A stretch of 46,263 nt of DNA, taken from an uncultured Lachnospiraceae bacterium. Lineage in GTDB: Bacteria; Bacillota; Clostridia; Lachnospirales; Lachnospiraceae. Location: NCBI GenBank assembly GCA_910578605.1, contig CAJTQG010000008.1:1-46263 (forward strand), read 5' to 3'. Below, one piece after another: positions 1 to 7,988 of this stretch. The notes below the pieces were generated by a model that was not told the origin of the DNA, searched no databases, and was given only the letters and a program-made list of their open reading frames with translations. A program made the position numbers and the translations under genes. The stretch's first letter is position 1. Each line of letters opens with the position of its first letter.

Positions 1-367
1 TCATGGACTCATAGTGATAACCAGATGCATATAAAGCTAAGGACAGCCGGTCAAGAGCGGTCTCTGAAAATTCGTCTGTTATGTATTGTTTGTTGTATGA
101 ATTACCAATTTCCTTATCTATCCAAAAATATGCGCAGCCTGTTATTGTAATTAAATATTGATATATTTGAAGGTGATGCTTATGGATAAAAGGTTCGTTT
201 CCACAACTGCCGCACCGTATACAGTTACGTTGGTGTTTGCCACAGAAAAAAGGGGTGTCTTCTGTGTAAGCGTTTCGATACAGAAGAATAGAAGAAAGAG
301 CCCCAAAAAATGAGTTTCTCTGTGCATTTACAGGGAAAGAGACTAAGTTTTCAATACTTTTTGTCAT
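1..367 (-). CDS. Partial Cys-rich protein of unknown function (N-terminal part, runs off the left edge)
   Basis: An uninterrupted frame starts at ATG 365-367 and stays open to position 1, giving about 122 residues with no stop. The start is well supported by a GGAGG seven bases upstream. The protein begins MTKSIENLVSFPVNAQRNSF. A cluster near residues 42-55 has four cysteines (a Cys, six residues, then C-x2-C-x2-C) followed by a KHH segment, which could bind metal. I do not recognise the family. There is no signal peptide or membrane segment in the visible part. It lies directly downstream of the decayed GyrI-like gene, 27 bases after that gene's final stop, so the two may once have formed a regulator-target pair. 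The C-terminus is outside the window. Confidence 0.7.
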   Translation of the reverse strand, partial: MTKSIENLVSFPVNAQRNSFFGALSSILLYRNAYTEDTPFFCGKHQRNCIRCGSCGNEPFIHKHHLQIYQYLITITGCAYFWIDKEIGNSYNKQYITDEFSETALDRLSLALYASGYHYESM

Positions 368-394
368 ATGAATACCTCCGTTTTGTCACCGGCT

Positions 395-838
395 TTACTG
401 CACTTCATTCCAACAAATGAAATAGATTTCTTTGTACTTGATATTATCTAACTTCCGCTTTACACTTGTTTTTAACCCTCCGCAAAGCTGGGGTTTATCT
501 TGCTTTTCATATAAATAATACTCCATCTGTTCATAACCTCTTTATCTTTTCTGGTCTATGTCGGTTGCAACAGCATATAGACCTCCCTGAAAATCTATTA
601 ATTCAAATTCTTTTGGAACATTCATTCCATCTTCATACATATACAACCAAACAAAGCCTTCTCTTACCCAATATAGGAAATCTTTTGGAAATAGCCCTCC
701 TTTTTGCGAAGATAACCATTGGTCAAATATATTGAAAGTTCCCTCTCCGAACATACCTATTCCAGAAGAAACCATTTTACAAGCTGGCATCTATAAAATT
801 CTTACACTCTGCAGTGTTATCCCTCCAAATTCATTATA
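395..838 (-). pseudogene. Decayed GyrI-like effector-binding domain protein
   Basis: A reading frame at 542-790 starts MPACKMVSSG and contains the pattern typical of GyrI-like small-molecule-binding domains (FPKDF, then GFVWLYMYEDGMNVP, then FKGG-like FQGGLYAVATDID). The same frame continues on both sides of stops. Upstream, a TAG (791-793) directly precedes the ATG, and the frame before it reads YNEFGGITLQSVRIL, which looks like normal coding sequence. Downstream, a TAA (542-544) is followed by RGYEQMEYYLYEK, resembling the usual C-terminal strand of the family, to a final stop at 395-397. About 40-50 residues usually present between these two parts are missing. I infer a former regulator or effector-binding protein inactivated by two nonsense codons and an internal deletion. 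From 839 to 1044 I see no gene, only further degenerate frames. Confidence 0.6.
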
Positions 839-1044
839 TTAAAACAGGCAAATCAAAATCCAGTCTGCCAAACTTTCTCAGTATGTCCAAATCTCGTATG
901 ATAAAATTACTTCCCCAATAATAGTTTCCTATCGTCTGTTCTGCCACACACACAAATGCTTAAAAATGGGGAAAGTTTGAGGGATTTACTTTCATATTCC
1001 GATTGTGATTTGATGATTTTTAAGGGAAACGAAATCACATGTAA

Positions 1045-1554
1045 TTATTTTAAAATGATATTGATAATTTCCCCAGCAATATACTCTGTACTCATTGTAC
1101 CATCTATTACATAATCTGAAGATGGCAATATATCTTTTTGCATTTGTACAAATGCCATCCTTGCATATTTTAAATATCCCATTAAGTGATTTCTGATCTC
1201 CTCACCAGATGCGTTACCCATATCTCTTAGAATCCATCTTGCTAACGCTATATCCAGTGGTGTATCTATATACTTTTTAATTTGCTCATGACAATAGGCA
1301 AAGGGATAATCAAGAATTAAATAATCACAAATTCCACTATTTTTAATTGTTAATATATCCTTTTCCAACGGTTCAAGATTCCAGACATTATAATTAGCGC
1401 CATCAAGTGTCCATTGATAAAAATCATCAACTTCTCCTTCAAAAACATAGTCATCAAAATGTAAAGTCTGCACATTGGATAATTGCTTTTTTATTTCATT
1501 TACTGTTGTTGTTTTCCCACCTGCTGTTACGGCTGCTAATGCAATCACTTTCAT
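1045..1554 (-). CDS. P-loop kinase of the uridine kinase-like type
   Basis: This 169-residue soluble protein opens with a strand followed by a Walker A motif (AAVTAGGKTT, residues 7-16), as in uridine kinase, cytidylate kinase and related small-molecule kinases. FDD at about 33-35 and LILDYPFA at about 98-105 fit the substrate-side acidic residues and the Walker B-like strand of that superfamily. IDTPLDIALARWILRD near the middle resembles the LID-region segment seen in uridine kinases, where a named nucleotide substrate is bound. The start has AAGGAG correctly spaced (1560-1566). A 17-bp perfect hairpin lies just before this ribosome-binding site. The length is short compared with true uridine kinases (about 210 residues), so the substrate is unknown; it could be a nucleoside, a vitamin or an antibiotic. 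Confidence 0.7.
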   Translation of the reverse strand: MKVIALAAVTAGGKTTTVNEIKKQLSNVQTLHFDDYVFEGEVDDFYQWTLDGANYNVWNLEPLEKDILTIKNSGICDYLILDYPFAYCHEQIKKYIDTPLDIALARWILRDMGNASGEEIRNHLMGYLKYARMAFVQMQKDILPSSDYVIDGTMSTEYIAGEIINIILK

Positions 1555-1566
1555 AAAATTACTCCT

Positions 1567-1607
1567 TATATCCTATGTACAAAGCTTAAGTTTGTACATA
1601 GGATATA
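1567..1607. repeat. 17-bp perfect inverted repeat upstream of the kinase gene
   Basis: Positions 1567-1583 and 1591-1607 are exact reverse complements, separated by seven bases. On the minus strand the element ends one base before the kinase Shine-Dalgarno sequence and lies after the stop of the upstream lipoprotein gene (1628). There is no U-tract after it on the minus strand; on the plus strand it is followed by a T-rich stretch. It could be a terminator read from the plus strand, an mRNA hairpin controlling access to the kinase ribosome-binding site, or a DNA operator. Confidence 0.75.
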
Positions 1608-1627
1608 TTATTTTTCATTTTTATTTT

Positions 1628-2452
1628 CTAATTCAGTGTATCTGCTAAACGCTGCATCTCCTTGCTATCTGCAGATGGATAAAAGATTTGGCATTCACCG
1701 TCTGTAATTTCTGATTGAACCGTTGGGGCACAAATCAGTTTACCGTTTGATATAATTGCCATTTGTTTCCCAATGGCTTTAGCCGTAGCCTGTGCAAATT
1801 TATCCGTTCCCTCTGATGTAAAAGTGACTTCCACTATATTTTCTTTTTCTCCATTTACTGAATCTATGCGGGCAATTTCTGCCTTTTTCACATCCATACC
1901 GTCAAGCAGTACATCATCTTTGTTATATTTCACTGTTTTACCTTCTAATTCAAAAGGGCTTATATTGCTTAAACTCACAGCCTCTCCATTTTCGTCAGCC
2001 AGGTTTTCATACATCACAAACTGCAAGGCTTGTCTCTTCGCTTTTTTCTCATCCTCCGACAGTTCTTTCTCTGATGCTTTAAAACTGTCGCTCTCCTGTC
2101 GCTGCAATTCTAAGACATGATTATCAAAGTGTAAGTTAATATGTCCAGAATCTATAACTTCCACATCGAATTTCAAAGTTTCGCTAAAAGCCAGACTAGT
2201 GCATTCAAGTGTATAGTTGTCGCCGTTTTTGTTTTTGTAAAAGGAATACGTGTCGGATGGGCTGTAAAGATTGCATTTTTTTCCGTCGAAATCAATAATT
2301 TCATCTTCCTGTACCTGACCAAAAGTATATTCGCCCACATTCTTCCATTGTCCCTCAATTGCAAATTCTTCTTCATGCTCTTCTTCATGACCACAACCAG
2401 ACAGGAGCAACAGACAGCAAAAAGCCAATATAAAAGACTGTTTTATTTTCAT
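1628..2452 (-). CDS. Lipoprotein with a SecD-like periplasmic head domain
   Basis: The 274-residue protein has a lipoprotein signal: positively charged MKIK, a hydrophobic core and the lipobox LLSGC with Cys20, so it should be anchored on the outside of the membrane. A Glu/His-rich linker (HEEEHEEE) follows. Residues about 40-125 form a beta-rich region that I do not recognise. Residues about 150-274 match the first periplasmic (head) domain of SecD: VTFTSEGTDKFAQATA, then GKQMAIISNGKLICAPTV, then EITDGECQI and a final LA-type helix. In SecD this domain assists late steps of export; here it stands alone without the transmembrane channel domains, so its role is unknown. AAAGGAGAG precedes the ATG. 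Assignment of the SecD-like fold rests on pattern recognition only. Confidence 0.75.
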   Translation of the reverse strand: MKIKQSFILAFCCLLLLSGCGHEEEHEEEFAIEGQWKNVGEYTFGQVQEDEIIDFDGKKCNLYSPSDTYSFYKNKNGDNYTLECTSLAFSETLKFDVEVIDSGHINLHFDNHVLELQRQESDSFKASEKELSEDEKKAKRQALQFVMYENLADENGEAVSLSNISPFELEGKTVKYNKDDVLLDGMDVKKAEIARIDSVNGEKENIVEVTFTSEGTDKFAQATAKAIGKQMAIISNGKLICAPTVQSEITDGECQIFYPSADSKEMQRLADTLN

Positions 2453-2583
2453 ATATTCTCTCCTTTATCTGCATCTGTCTGCAATGATTTTATTTCCCCG
2501 CTTCCACTATAAAATATTTAGTTTGATATCATACAGTTAAAAGCATATATGCATAATTTATAATACATTTTATGTGTGACAAA

Positions 2584-4788
2584 TTATTTCACTAATGCAG
2601 GCACACCATAGATTTTATTTTTTCCGGTAGCAAAATCAAAATCTGCCCAGACTACTCTTCCATTATAGACAATAGGCTGTGTTCCCCCTCCAAACAACAT
2701 ATTGGAGTAGGTTTTAGAATATACCTTTTTGCCCTTGCCGTCCACTACTATGTAATGCAGCTTTAGATTTTTATTGTTTGCCTTTGATGTAGTGTACATA
2801 ATGGCAAATCGATTATCGTCCAATTTTACCATTCGGGTTTCCCCCACCTGTACTTTTGTCTTTTTAGGATTGTATGTTGTCAGCCATTTTACGCTGGATT
2901 TTCCTGTGTCCTTGTTTGCCACAATCAAATAGGCGTTTTGAGCGTAGCTGCTCTTCATTCCCGAGACTCCCTTAATCTTTTTATAGTGGGGCTGGGAGGT
3001 TCCGCACACAAGCACATTGTTTTCGCTGATTTCCATTCCCCCAACTGTGCATCCGGTAAAATTATCTCCCGTATTTCCTTTAAAGGAAAAGAGATTGGCA
3101 ATTATATTTTTTTCACAGACAGTGCGGTAGTCCTTATATATATTTAAGAAAATATTTCTGGGAAAAGCATCTCCATGGTCTAACAAATATAGGTTTCCAT
3201 TATCAAACTTTACATATTGATTAAAGGAATGGCTTGCATACACATCCCCTGTTGTGCTTCCCTTCATTGTTTTTGTATTAATGGCAAAGGAGATATTGGA
3301 CTGGTGGTGAACACCATCATTTCCCGCATACATTTCCCTGCATGTATGTACATAGAGAGTAGTTCCCTGTATATCCATTCGGCAGCTTCCGGCATCAAAG
3401 GGAATATAGATACCTTTAAAAGCGTTAGATGCCGAACCTTTGATATTACATGTCTTTCCTTTTTTCCATTTTTTATTATATTTGATAATTTTAATTACTG
3501 TCTTTTTGTCGTTTTCCTTTGGGTTTTTATAGCCTACCGCCACATAAAAGCTGCCGTCCGGTCCTTGATAAAAGCCTCCAAAGTAATCGTATTTTAGCTT
3601 GATTTTTTTCGTTTTGGTGCGCTTTAACCTGCTGTTTAAAGTGTATATGCGAAGACAGTTCTTATCCGGCACCATCATGAAAAGCTTTCCGGAAGCTGTA
3701 TAGTAATAAGCGTTATCGGGAGACGCCCAGTTCCATCCATATTGACTTCCCATATAAAATTTTTCAGACAGGGATAAGGTTTTCTTTATCACCGAGGCAG
3801 ACTTAGGAAGCATCTTAGAAACCACTTGTGAATCATCAGAAGTCAGCTTTGGATAAAGCGTTTTGATTTTATAGTAGTAGGCAGTACCTTTGGATACTTT
3901 TTGAGTAAAGCTTGTTATATTTGGATTTTTAGTTGTATAAATACATTTGTAAGCGCCATTTTCCCTATTGGAACGATATAATTTGTAGCCTAGAGCTCCC
4001 CCCGGCTTATTCCATTGGATTTTCAAGGAGGATGGCCCTGTCTTTTCAATGCCGGTAATAGAGGCACCTTGTTTTTTCATTATAAAATCAACAGTATCAT
4101 TATAATAAGTTTGCTCTACCGCTACAGCGCCGTTTTGTATATAGCCCCAAACAGCGTAAGTGTAGCATTTATTCCAATCTGTACTATTGACTGCTGTGGA
4201 GGTAGTGTTATTTCCTATTACTGTTTTTATTTTCTCAAAGTCATAGGAGCCTTCCTTTGCACGCATAATATAATAGCCGGAATACCCCTCTTTTTTCTTC
4301 CATGAGATGTTCATTGTCCTATAGTCCGTCTGCTTTATATTTTTAATGGATACGGTACTGTCAGAAAAAACAAACAGGGGGATACTTTTTTGTACGTCTC
4401 CTATAGAGAAGGTAAGGGTAGTTGTCCCCTGCTTTAATATTTTGCAGGATAATGTATAATCCTGCCATGAATTATTATCCGCTGTAATTTTGTTCGTTCC
4501 ATTTACAATTTGTGCAACATGCTCATTGGAGCTGGAAATAGTAGCTGTGCAGGGAGCCCCGCTATAATTGTAAATATCTACCATAATAGAATAAATACTT
4601 CCGGGCTTATAGTTTGACTCTGGTCTAGTACCGATATTTATTTTATAATATTCTTCATTAAAAGTAAAACCATATCTCTGGCTCTGGGCGTGAACATCTG
4701 CTCTGTTGGAAAGAAAACATACTAATACAAACAAAAGCAGGATTTTCATTGTATCACTTATATTACGTTTCTTTATCATTGTACTCAT
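2584..4788 (-). CDS. Large secreted protein with fibronectin type III domains
   Basis: The start at 4788 (MSTMIKKRN) is chosen because AAAGGAGG lies at ideal distance; an upstream TTG would place the ribosome-binding site inside the gene. The product is 734 residues. A signal peptide covers about residues 1-35, with a VHA-Q cleavage site. Residues about 45-140 look like a beta-sandwich domain (CTATISSSNEHVAQI). Two fibronectin type III domains follow at about 145-235 and 240-330; each has the conserved W (ISWKKKEGYSGYYI and IQWNKPGGALGYKLYRS) and a YYYKIKTLY-type strand. The remaining 400 residues contain repeated blade-like beta strands and may form a propeller; no catalytic motif is visible. 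It is probably extracellular or wall-associated. It begins 27 bases after gpsA and probably shares its transcript, although no functional link to lipid synthesis is evident. Confidence 0.8.
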   Translation of the reverse strand: MSTMIKKRNISDTMKILLLFVLVCFLSNRADVHAQSQRYGFTFNEEYYKINIGTRPESNYKPGSIYSIMVDIYNYSGAPCTATISSSNEHVAQIVNGTNKITADNNSWQDYTLSCKILKQGTTTLTFSIGDVQKSIPLFVFSDSTVSIKNIKQTDYRTMNISWKKKEGYSGYYIMRAKEGSYDFEKIKTVIGNNTTSTAVNSTDWNKCYTYAVWGYIQNGAVAVEQTYYNDTVDFIMKKQGASITGIEKTGPSSLKIQWNKPGGALGYKLYRSNRENGAYKCIYTTKNPNITSFTQKVSKGTAYYYKIKTLYPKLTSDDSQVVSKMLPKSASVIKKTLSLSEKFYMGSQYGWNWASPDNAYYYTASGKLFMMVPDKNCLRIYTLNSRLKRTKTKKIKLKYDYFGGFYQGPDGSFYVAVGYKNPKENDKKTVIKIIKYNKKWKKGKTCNIKGSASNAFKGIYIPFDAGSCRMDIQGTTLYVHTCREMYAGNDGVHHQSNISFAINTKTMKGSTTGDVYASHSFNQYVKFDNGNLYLLDHGDAFPRNIFLNIYKDYRTVCEKNIIANLFSFKGNTGDNFTGCTVGGMEISENNVLVCGTSQPHYKKIKGVSGMKSSYAQNAYLIVANKDTGKSSVKWLTTYNPKKTKVQVGETRMVKLDDNRFAIMYTTSKANNKNLKLHYIVVDGKGKKVYSKTYSNMLFGGGTQPIVYNGRVVWADFDFATGKNKIYGVPALVK

Positions 4789-4815
4789 ACGGCAAGCCTC
4801 CTTTGCCAATCATTT

Positions 4816-5841
4816 TTAATCGTCCCAAGATACATCCTTTAACAATTCAATATTTTCCACGGTTTTATCTCTGCCCATAAGCTGCCCCACCGCATCGCTT
4901 GCCTTGGCATTTTCAAACAGCACCGCATTGACTTGCTCTACAATCGGCATGACTATATGATATTTCTTGGCAAGGGCAAGGGCTGCCTGGGCACTGTTGG
5001 CTCCCTCCACTACCATGTGTATCTCCTCCTTGGCCTCCGCCAATGTTTTTCCCTGTCCGATTAAATTACCTGCCCGCCAGTTTCGGCTGTGAGTGCTAGA
5101 GCAAGTTACAATTAAATCCCCAATACCTGACAGACCAAAGAAGGTGGGAAGCTTGCCGCCCATAGCAACTCCAAGGCGGGACATTTCATGAATTCCTCTA
5201 GTAATCAAAGCTGCCTTTGTGTTGTCTCCGTAGCCAAGGCCATCACTGATTCCTGCCGCTAAGGCAATGACATTTTTCAGGGAGGCTCCCAGCTCAATTC
5301 CTAAAATGTCAGGGCTTGTGTAAACACGAAAAACAGGACTGCTGAATATATTTTGAATCAACATGGCAGTCTGCTTATCCTTTGCCCCTACCACAACAGT
5401 AGTGGGAATGCCTTTGCCTACTTCCTCCGCATGACTAGGTCCGGACAGCACTGCCACATTTGCCTCTGAGAGCTCCTGCTCTATAATCTGTGAAATCGTA
5501 AATAAGGTTTTTTCTTCGATACCTTTTGCCACATTTACAATTACCTGATTTTCTGAGATTTTTCCTTTTAACAGTGCAGATGTTGGTCTGACAAACACGG
5601 AGGCCACTGCCATAACAATAACATCCTTGCCTGAAACAGCCTCATCTAAATCGGCTGTCACCGCTATGTTTTTATCTACTTTTATTCCTGGCAGACTTTT
5701 TTTGTTTTCTCTTGTGGAGATAATCTCCTCCACCTCAGTTTCCAGCTTCGACCAAAGGGTTACCTCATGTCCGTTTTGATTTAACAGTACGCTTAGGGCA
5801 ATACCCCAGCCTCCGGCTCCTAATACACCTATTTTTGCCAT
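4816..5841 (-). CDS. gpsA: Glycerol-3-phosphate dehydrogenase [NAD(P)+]
   Basis: GpsA reduces dihydroxyacetone phosphate to sn-glycerol 3-phosphate, the backbone for phospholipids and lipoteichoic acid. The start at 5841 (MAKIGVLGAGGWG) follows GGAGG at seven bases and gives the normal family length of 341 residues; the longer open frame upstream is leader sequence. The Rossmann motif GAGGWG is at residues 7-12. VAKGIEE and VLSGPSHAEEV, plus the catalytic Lys segment SLKNVIALAAGI, and GLSGIGDLIVTCSS with SRN are all present. The enzyme is cytosolic. It is downstream of plsY, which uses its product, after a 161-base spacer containing an unusual folded leader (separate entry). The combination der-plsY-gpsA is common in Firmicutes. 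Confidence 0.97.
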   Translation of the reverse strand: MAKIGVLGAGGWGIALSVLLNQNGHEVTLWSKLETEVEEIISTRENKKSLPGIKVDKNIAVTADLDEAVSGKDVIVMAVASVFVRPTSALLKGKISENQVIVNVAKGIEEKTLFTISQIIEQELSEANVAVLSGPSHAEEVGKGIPTTVVVGAKDKQTAMLIQNIFSSPVFRVYTSPDILGIELGASLKNVIALAAGISDGLGYGDNTKAALITRGIHEMSRLGVAMGGKLPTFFGLSGIGDLIVTCSSTHSRNWRAGNLIGQGKTLAEAKEEIHMVVEGANSAQAALALAKKYHIVMPIVEQVNAVLFENAKASDAVGQLMGRDKTVENIELLKDVSWDD

Positions 5842-5855
5842 AATAATCCTCCATT

Positions 5856-5951
5856 CCGAGAACGTATTTTTTTCAGGAACCAAAAAAACTGCTGCAAATG
5901 CAACTTTTCTTTTGGGATAAAAGCTTATTTGTGACGTTCTCGGCACAAATA
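5856..5951 (-). promoter_or_regulatory. Candidate cis-regulatory RNA in the gpsA leader (pseudoknot-capable)
   Basis: On the minus strand three elements lie in order. First is an 8-bp perfect hairpin, arms 5944-5951 and 5926-5933, with the 10-base loop CCGAGAACGT (5934-5943). Second is a 36-base imperfect hairpin at 5880-5915 with outer, middle and inner pairs and a run of seven U in its 3-prime arm. Third is ACGTTCTCGG at 5856-5865, the exact complement of the first loop, ending four bases before the GGAGG of gpsA. The loop can therefore pair over about 70 bases with the sequence next to the ribosome-binding site. The arrangement suggests a translational or transcriptional switch. It matches no riboswitch consensus that I know. 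Confidence 0.5.
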
Positions 5952-6002
5952 GCTATAAGCAAACTTTGCTCGCTCCATGAAACAAACTTAATATTGTTGT
6001 AA

Positions 6003-6659
6003 TTATTGTATTGGTTGTTGTTTTTTCTCTCCTAATTTTCGTTCATTCCCCTGAATCAGCCGCACAATATTGCCTCGGTGCTTATAGATTGCCAAGGCGC
6101 TGAAGCAGAAGCCTACCACGTATGTTTCCAATCTCTCTGATGGCTGCAGGTTTCGGATTAGTCCCAGTTGTCCAAATACAATCAATTCTATCAAAAATCC
6201 TGCCATAAAGCAGATAGAACCCAAGGATACATAGCGCCAGATGGCAGTAATGACAAGAAAAGTAATTACCATACATACAATAAGCCGCCAGTCAAACAGG
6301 GCAAAAATCACACCTGAGGAGGCAGCAATGCCTTTTCCCCCCCGAAAGCCCATATAAAAGGGAAAATTATGTCCCAGCACAACTCCCATCCCTGTATACA
6401 TAGTCAACAAAAACATAGTATCTTGATGACTGCTGGAAAACAAGGCATGTACAGTTAAGCTTGCTAAAATTGCTTTCAGCATATCTCCTAAATAGGTGAT
6501 TATTCCAGCCTTCTTTCCGAGAATACGCATGGCATTGGTGGTGCCGGCATTTCCGCTGCCGAATTGACGGATATCTACATGATGCAGTTTTCCGTAGATA
6601 TAGCCAGTCTGAAATATTCCAAAAATATAGCCAATTATAAGACAAATTACTCGTTCCAT
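6003..6659 (-). CDS. plsY: Acyl-phosphate:glycerol-3-phosphate acyltransferase
   Basis: PlsY transfers an acyl group from acyl phosphate to the 1-position of glycerol 3-phosphate, making lysophosphatidic acid at the membrane. The 218-residue product is a multi-pass membrane protein with about five hydrophobic segments. Family motifs are clear: the N-terminal GYIFGIFQTGY with the following helix, GSGNAGTTNAMR (residues 35-46), and GHNFPFYMGFRGGKGIA (about 96-112), which hold the phosphate- and acyl-binding residues. It starts one base after the der stop codon, so translation is probably coupled. It supplies the next step after gpsA, which lies downstream in the same direction. Confidence 0.95.
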   Translation of the reverse strand: MERVICLIIGYIFGIFQTGYIYGKLHHVDIRQFGSGNAGTTNAMRILGKKAGIITYLGDMLKAILASLTVHALFSSSHQDTMFLLTMYTGMGVVLGHNFPFYMGFRGGKGIAASSGVIFALFDWRLIVCMVITFLVITAIWRYVSLGSICFMAGFLIELIVFGQLGLIRNLQPSERLETYVVGFCFSALAIYKHRGNIVRLIQGNERKLGEKKQQPIQ

Positions 6660-6660
6660 A

Positions 6661-7986
6661 CTATTCTTTATCCTTTCGCTCCCTGATAATAAATTTCAAT
6701 GATGTGCCTTTAAATCCAAAGGCTTCCCTGATTTTATTTTCTATATATCTTGTGTAGGAAAAATGCATCAGTTCTTTGTCATTGACAAAAATAACAAATG
6801 TGGGAGGTTTTACCGCCACCTGGGTAATGTAATATAAGCGCAGACGTTTTCCCTTATCGCTTGGAGGCTGCTGCAGAGCAACTGCCTCCGACATAATCTC
6901 GTTGAGTACACCGGTTGCCACCCGCAGCGTTTGATTTTCCATTACCATGTCAATCACTTCAAATAGACGGTTAAGACGCTGACCTGTGACAGCGGAGATA
7001 AACACAAGCTCTGCGTATGGCATAAAGGATAGGACCTGACGGATTTTGTTTGTATGCTCGTATATTGTTTTGTCATTTTTCTCTACCGCATCCCATTTGT
7101 TGACTGCGATTACAATTCCCTTTCCTCTGTCGTGGGCAATTCCTGCAATCTTGGCATCCTGCTCTGTCACTCCCTGTGTGGCGTCTATGACAATCACAAC
7201 CACATCCGCCCTCTCCACGGCAGTTACTGTGCGGATAATACTGTAACGCTCTAACTCTTCCTTCACCTTGGATTTTCTGCGAAGTCCGGCGGTATCTATA
7301 AAGACATATTCTCTGCCATTGTAGGTAATGTCTGTGTCAATGGCATCCCTTGTAGTTCCCGCTATATCGGATACAATCACCCTGTCCTCCCCCAGCAATT
7401 TGTTAACGATAGAAGATTTCCCTACATTTGGTTTTCCTACAACTGCAATGCGGGGGCGCTCGTCCTCCTCCTGGTCAAATTCTTCAAAATCAATAAGCTT
7501 GTCAATCTCCTCCAACATATCCCCCAGGCCGATGCGGGAAGACGCTGAAATGGGAATTGGCTCACCAATTCCAAGATTGTAAAACTCATATACATCCGGC
7601 ATAAATTTATCAATATTGTCTACTTTATTTACCACAAGTAAAACAGGCTTATGGCTTCTGCGCAGCATATCTGCTACCTTGGCATCCGCATCCTGCAGTC
7701 CCTGTCTCACATCCGTCATAAAAAGAATGACATCCGCCGTGTCTATGGCTATCTGAGCCTGCTCTCGCATCTGAGATAAAATAATATCCTTTGATTCCGG
7801 CTCAATTCCTCCTGTGTCTATCATGGTGTAGGTGTGATTCAGCCATTCCACATCCGCATAGATTCTGTCCCTTGTGACGCCGGGAGTATCTTTGACAATG
7901 GATATTTTTTCTCCTGCAAGCACATTAAACAATGTAGATTTCCCTACATTTGGCCGCCCTACTATCGCTATGATCGGTTTACTCAT
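6661..7986 (-). CDS. der: Tandem GTPase Der (EngA), 50S ribosome assembly factor
   Basis: Der is an essential GTPase that binds the 50S subunit during late assembly. The 441-residue product has the two-domain layout: the first G domain has GRPNVGKST (residues 9-17), DTGG and NKVD; the second has GKPNVGKSS, DTAG and NKWD; a KH-like domain ends the protein with YYITQVAVKPPTFVIFVND. The acidic linker FDQEEDE between the G domains is typical. The start ATG at 7986 lies two bases after the stop of the DUF512 gene, and the stop is one base before plsY, so the three genes form a tight operon. Length and motifs are normal. Confidence 0.98.
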   Translation of the reverse strand: MSKPIIAIVGRPNVGKSTLFNVLAGEKISIVKDTPGVTRDRIYADVEWLNHTYTMIDTGGIEPESKDIILSQMREQAQIAIDTADVILFMTDVRQGLQDADAKVADMLRRSHKPVLLVVNKVDNIDKFMPDVYEFYNLGIGEPIPISASSRIGLGDMLEEIDKLIDFEEFDQEEDERPRIAVVGKPNVGKSSIVNKLLGEDRVIVSDIAGTTRDAIDTDITYNGREYVFIDTAGLRRKSKVKEELERYSIIRTVTAVERADVVVIVIDATQGVTEQDAKIAGIAHDRGKGIVIAVNKWDAVEKNDKTIYEHTNKIRQVLSFMPYAELVFISAVTGQRLNRLFEVIDMVMENQTLRVATGVLNEIMSEAVALQQPPSDKGKRLRLYYITQVAVKPPTFVIFVNDKELMHFSYTRYIENKIREAFGFKGTSLKFIIRERKDKE

Positions 7987-7988
7987 TT

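Noticed and set aside
542..790. 82-residue frame MPACKMVSSG as an intact small gene
   Set aside because: It has no ribosome-binding site, a stop codon directly before the ATG, and recognisable family sequence continuing past the stops on both sides; it is better read as part of a pseudogene.
5842..5946. N-terminal 35-residue extension of GpsA
   Set aside because: The ribosome-binding site and family alignment support the start at 5841, and the extension corresponds to the structured leader.
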